DNA from: Actinomycetota bacterium
GTDB taxonomy: Bacteria; Actinomycetota; Actinomycetes; Nanopelagicales; Nanopelagicaceae
Length of the DNA: 7,635 nt
Direction of reading: 5' to 3'
NCBI GenBank assembly: GCA_005793655.1
Contig: SXRC01000048.1
Coordinates: 1 to 7,635 of the forward strand
Shown here: positions 5,478 to 7,635 of the stretch, piece by piece
Position numbering within the stretch: the stretch's first letter is position 1
Layout: each line of letters starts with the position of its first letter
Made by a program: the position numbers and the translations under genes
Notes under the pieces: generated by a model
What the model saw: only the letters and a program-made list of their open reading frames with translations
What the model was told of the DNA's origin: nothing
Databases searched by the model: none

Positions 5478-7034
5478 TTAAACTCTATTATCTGTTAATA
5501 CTAAATCATCTGGAATGAGTGCGATTGGAAAGGATTGCACCGAATCACCATTTAGTTTAGGAATGGTCAACACAAAGTGAGCACCTTGATTTGGCTTTCC
5601 CCAGGCTAGCAATTGACCCTGGTGCAATTTGGTATCTTCAATTGCAATTGACAGACCCAATCCGGTTCCACCACTACTTCGAGCTCTAGATGGGTCTGCA
5701 CGCCAAAAACGATCAAATAGATATGGTGCATCCTCTTCATTAAAACCTAATCCATAATCTCTAACACCTATTGCAACCTCTTTATCACTTTCTGCAATCA
5801 CTACCTTTATCTTCTTGCCTTCACCATGATCAACTGCATTGGTAATTAGATTTCGCAGAATTCTCTCAATTCTTCGTGGATCCCCCTCAACTTGAATTGG
5901 CCCATCTGGTGCTATCACCTGAAAAAGTGCTGCTTTGCTGGGATGTAGGAAGTCCACTGTTCGTTTGGTTAATCCACAAATATCAAAAGGAACGATACCT
6001 AGCGCTGCCGCCTCGGCATCAAATCTGCTCACCTCAAGTAAATCCGAGAGCAATAATTCAAATCGATCAATTTGATTAATTAACAACTCACTACTTCGGG
6101 CAATATTTGGATCAAAACTTCCTTTTTGTTCAAAGATAACTTCAGCTGCCATCCGCAAGGTGGTTAGTGGAGTACGCAACTCATGTGAAACATCAGAGAC
6201 AAATCGCTGTTGTAGCATAGATAAATTTTCCAAGCGAATAATCTGTTGTTGGATAGAAACTGCCATTTCATTAAATGACTTACCTAAAGTTGCTAACTCA
6301 TCATCACTAGAAATACTCATTCTGCTGGTCAGATCCCCATGCGTAAATTTCTCAGCAACTGCTGCTGCTTGTTGTACCGGTGAAACTACTTGTCGGATTA
6401 CGAACTGAGTACTAAGTCCAATAAGTATCACCAGTAATAAGCCTGCACCAAATAAATTCCAGGCGATACTGGAGATACTTTTATACTGCGCATCTAATTT
6501 AAATAGGTAATAAATTTCATAAACTCCAGTACGTGGAACATTTAATTTGCCACCAATTAAAAATCCTGGAAACTCTTTTCCGTCTGAGTAGCGAATCCCC
6601 ACTCGCTTATCCAAAACCTCATCTGCTTTCCTGACCTGCTCACGAAAACTTTCTGGAATTGAATCCAGTACTAATAATGTTGGGACAGTTTGATAGATAT
6701 TTTGCTTGCCATCACCCATAACTACCGGCAAAATCACAGTCTCTCGACCCGAAAGTGAGCCATCCTCTCGGGAGGAGGTAATGAAATCTTGGACCACTTT
6801 GTTCAGACCAGCATCATTTTGAAATCTTGCAAGGTTGAAATGTCCTTGTGCTAAATAAAGAGCGTTAGCTGTTTCGATTTTTGAAATTGAAATCTTTTCA
6901 TTAATAATTGTGGCTGCTACCCGATTATGAATAGATACACCAATAACTGATGCAATTAGTATTGAAAAAGCAATACTTGTCAGCAGCACTTTAAGACTTA
7001 GAGATTTCCCTATCTTAATTTTGTTACTGAACAT
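5478..7034 (-). CDS. mtrB: Sensor histidine kinase MtrB
   Basis: This 518-residue membrane kinase is the partner of MtrA and is somewhat shorter than M. tuberculosis MtrB (567 aa). A membrane segment near 14-34 and a second near 190-213 flank an extracytoplasmic sensor domain (about 35-189). A HAMP linker (about 211-265) follows. The HisKA domain carries QQRFVSDVSHELRTPLTTLRMAAE (275-298) with phospho-acceptor H284. The HATPase domain has an N-box with N395 and N399 (RNLITNAVDHG), DYGLGF (426-431), LFDRFWRADPSR (439-450) and GGTGLGLSIA (455-464). The tail SFPIALIP resembles the SPLPMKPIP end of MtrB homologues. MtrAB controls cell wall, division and osmotic functions in actinobacteria. The ATG lies 2 nt after the mtrA stop with no close Shine-Dalgarno, implying translational coupling. 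The lipoprotein gene lpqB that normally follows is missing. Confidence 0.96.
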   Translation of the reverse strand: MFSNKIKIGKSLSLKVLLTSIAFSILIASVIGVSIHNRVAATIINEKISISKIETANALYLAQGHFNLARFQNDAGLNKVVQDFITSSREDGSLSGRETVILPVVMGDGKQNIYQTVPTLLVLDSIPESFREQVRKADEVLDKRVGIRYSDGKEFPGFLIGGKLNVPRTGVYEIYYLFKLDAQYKSISSIAWNLFGAGLLLVILIGLSTQFVIRQVVSPVQQAAAVAEKFTHGDLTSRMSISSDDELATLGKSFNEMAVSIQQQIIRLENLSMLQQRFVSDVSHELRTPLTTLRMAAEVIFEQKGSFDPNIARSSELLINQIDRFELLLSDLLEVSRFDAEAAALGIVPFDICGLTKRTVDFLHPSKAALFQVIAPDGPIQVEGDPRRIERILRNLITNAVDHGEGKKIKVVIAESDKEVAIGVRDYGLGFNEEDAPYLFDRFWRADPSRARSSGGTGLGLSIAIEDTKLHQGQLLAWGKPNQGAHFVLTIPKLNGDSVQSFPIALIPDDLVLTDNRV

Positions 7035-7036
7035 GG

Positions 7037-7635
7037 CTAAACTCTAGCCGCCCCCGCCTTATAGCCAACACCCCGAACTGTTAGTACATACTCAGGCTTA
7101 TCTGCATCTGATTCAATTTTGGAGCGCAGACGCTGGACATGAACGTTGACTAATCGAGTATCAGCTGCATGCTGATAGCCCCACACCTCACTTAATAATG
7201 CTTCGCGAGTAAAAACTCTACCGGGCTCTTTGGCTAATGTGGCTAGTAAATCAAACTCCAACCTAGTGAGAGTAATTTCTCTACCGCTTTTTAATACTTT
7301 ATGCTCCATTTGATCAATCACTAAATCACCAATGTCCAGTGTGCCAACTTTGGTAACTCTTCTAAGCCTGGTATTAATTCTTGCTACTAACTCCTGTTGT
7401 TTGAATGGTTTAAAAATGTAATCATCGGCGCCAGCCTCAAGTCCAAGGACAACATCATGCGTATCATCCTTTGCAGTAAGCATTACGATTGGCACCATCG
7501 ATTTTTCTCTAATTAATTTACAGACCTCAATGCCATCAACTCCTGGCAACATAACATCTAATAACACTAAATCAGGCGGGTTTGTATTGAATAAATCCAT
7601 AACTTGATCCCCACGATTTACTAAATCAACCTCCA
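7037..7635 (-). CDS. mtrA: Response regulator MtrA, 5' end cut by window edge
   Basis: This OmpR/PhoB-type response regulator is phosphorylated by MtrB and binds DNA. The open frame runs off the right edge; 198 codons plus the TAG stop are visible, and alignment from memory to M. tuberculosis MtrA (228 aa) suggests about 30 residues are missing. The ATG at 7598-7600 is internal, because the upstream in-frame residues (EVDLVNRGDQV) continue the receiver domain. The phospho-acceptor Asp is in PPDLVLLDVMLPG (codon 7556-7558), with the conserved Thr of MLTAK and Lys of FKPF downstream. The winged-helix domain has LTRLEFDLL, FTREALLSEVWGY, DTRLVNVHVQRLRSKIE and VLTVRGVGYKAG, close to MtrA word for word. 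The acidic pocket and promoter lie outside the window. It is the upstream gene of the mtrAB pair. Confidence 0.96.
   Translation of the reverse strand, partial: EVDLVNRGDQVMDLFNTNPPDLVLLDVMLPGVDGIEVCKLIREKSMVPIVMLTAKDDTHDVVLGLEAGADDYIFKPFKQQELVARINTRLRRVTKVGTLDIGDLVIDQMEHKVLKSGREITLTRLEFDLLATLAKEPGRVFTREALLSEVWGYQHAADTRLVNVHVQRLRSKIESDADKPEYVLTVRGVGYKAGAARV

Noticed and set aside
5876..6408. Two short plus-strand open frames (5876-6079 and 6160-6408)
   Set aside because: They are antisense to conserved MtrB kinase domains and have no independent support.
7598..7600. ATG as the start of mtrA
   Set aside because: Upstream in-frame codons to the window edge encode conserved receiver sequence, so this Met is internal and the true start is outside.
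1..7635. Mobile element, CRISPR array, toxin-antitoxin or other accessory system
   Set aside because: Every gene is a recognisable core actinobacterial family in near-conserved order; no terminal repeats, spacer arrays or foreign-looking base composition were seen.

Overview
The window looks like a conserved housekeeping segment from a low-GC, streamlined actinobacterium. The actinobacterial assignment rests on protein content: a WhiB1-type iron-sulfur regulator, the MtrA/MtrB two-component pair, a PdtaS-type cytosolic histidine kinase and an SecA1-type translocase. These also sit near one another in Mycobacterium (whiB1 and pdtaS are convergent neighbours there; mtrA-mtrB-lpqB-comF-hpf-secA1 lie on one strand). 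The DNA is visibly AT-rich, TTA leucine codons are common, gaps are 2 to about 150 bp, and one pair of stop codons overlaps. This fits reduced freshwater lineages such as Nanopelagicales (acI; Planktophila/Nanopelagicus), but that assignment is inference.

Layout: 1-38 is the 3' end of a tRNA (arginine, NCG anticodon). A 151-bp AT-rich leader precedes whiB1 (190-459, plus strand). Everything to the right is on the minus strand. In transcription order from the right edge it runs mtrA (5' end cut by the window edge), mtrB (2-nt gap), comF (35-nt gap), secA (51-nt gap) and pdtaS (136-nt gap). pdtaS converges on whiB1, and their stop codons overlap.

The products cover envelope and cell-cycle signalling (MtrAB), protein export (SecA), a ComF-family phosphoribosyltransferase-like protein, and two stress regulators (PdtaS, WhiB1). 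Compared with the usual actinobacterial order, lpqB is missing between mtrB and comF, and hpf is missing between comF and secA. Small regulatory-looking elements occupy the junctions: a 9-bp inverted repeat over the comF stop, a perfect 14-bp palindrome at the comF start, and an 11-nt tandem repeat upstream of pdtaS. I see no mobile element, CRISPR array or novel multigene system. The most interesting protein-level observation is that PdtaS has no cysteine at all, including at the positions of the two GAF-domain cysteines of the M. tuberculosis protein.
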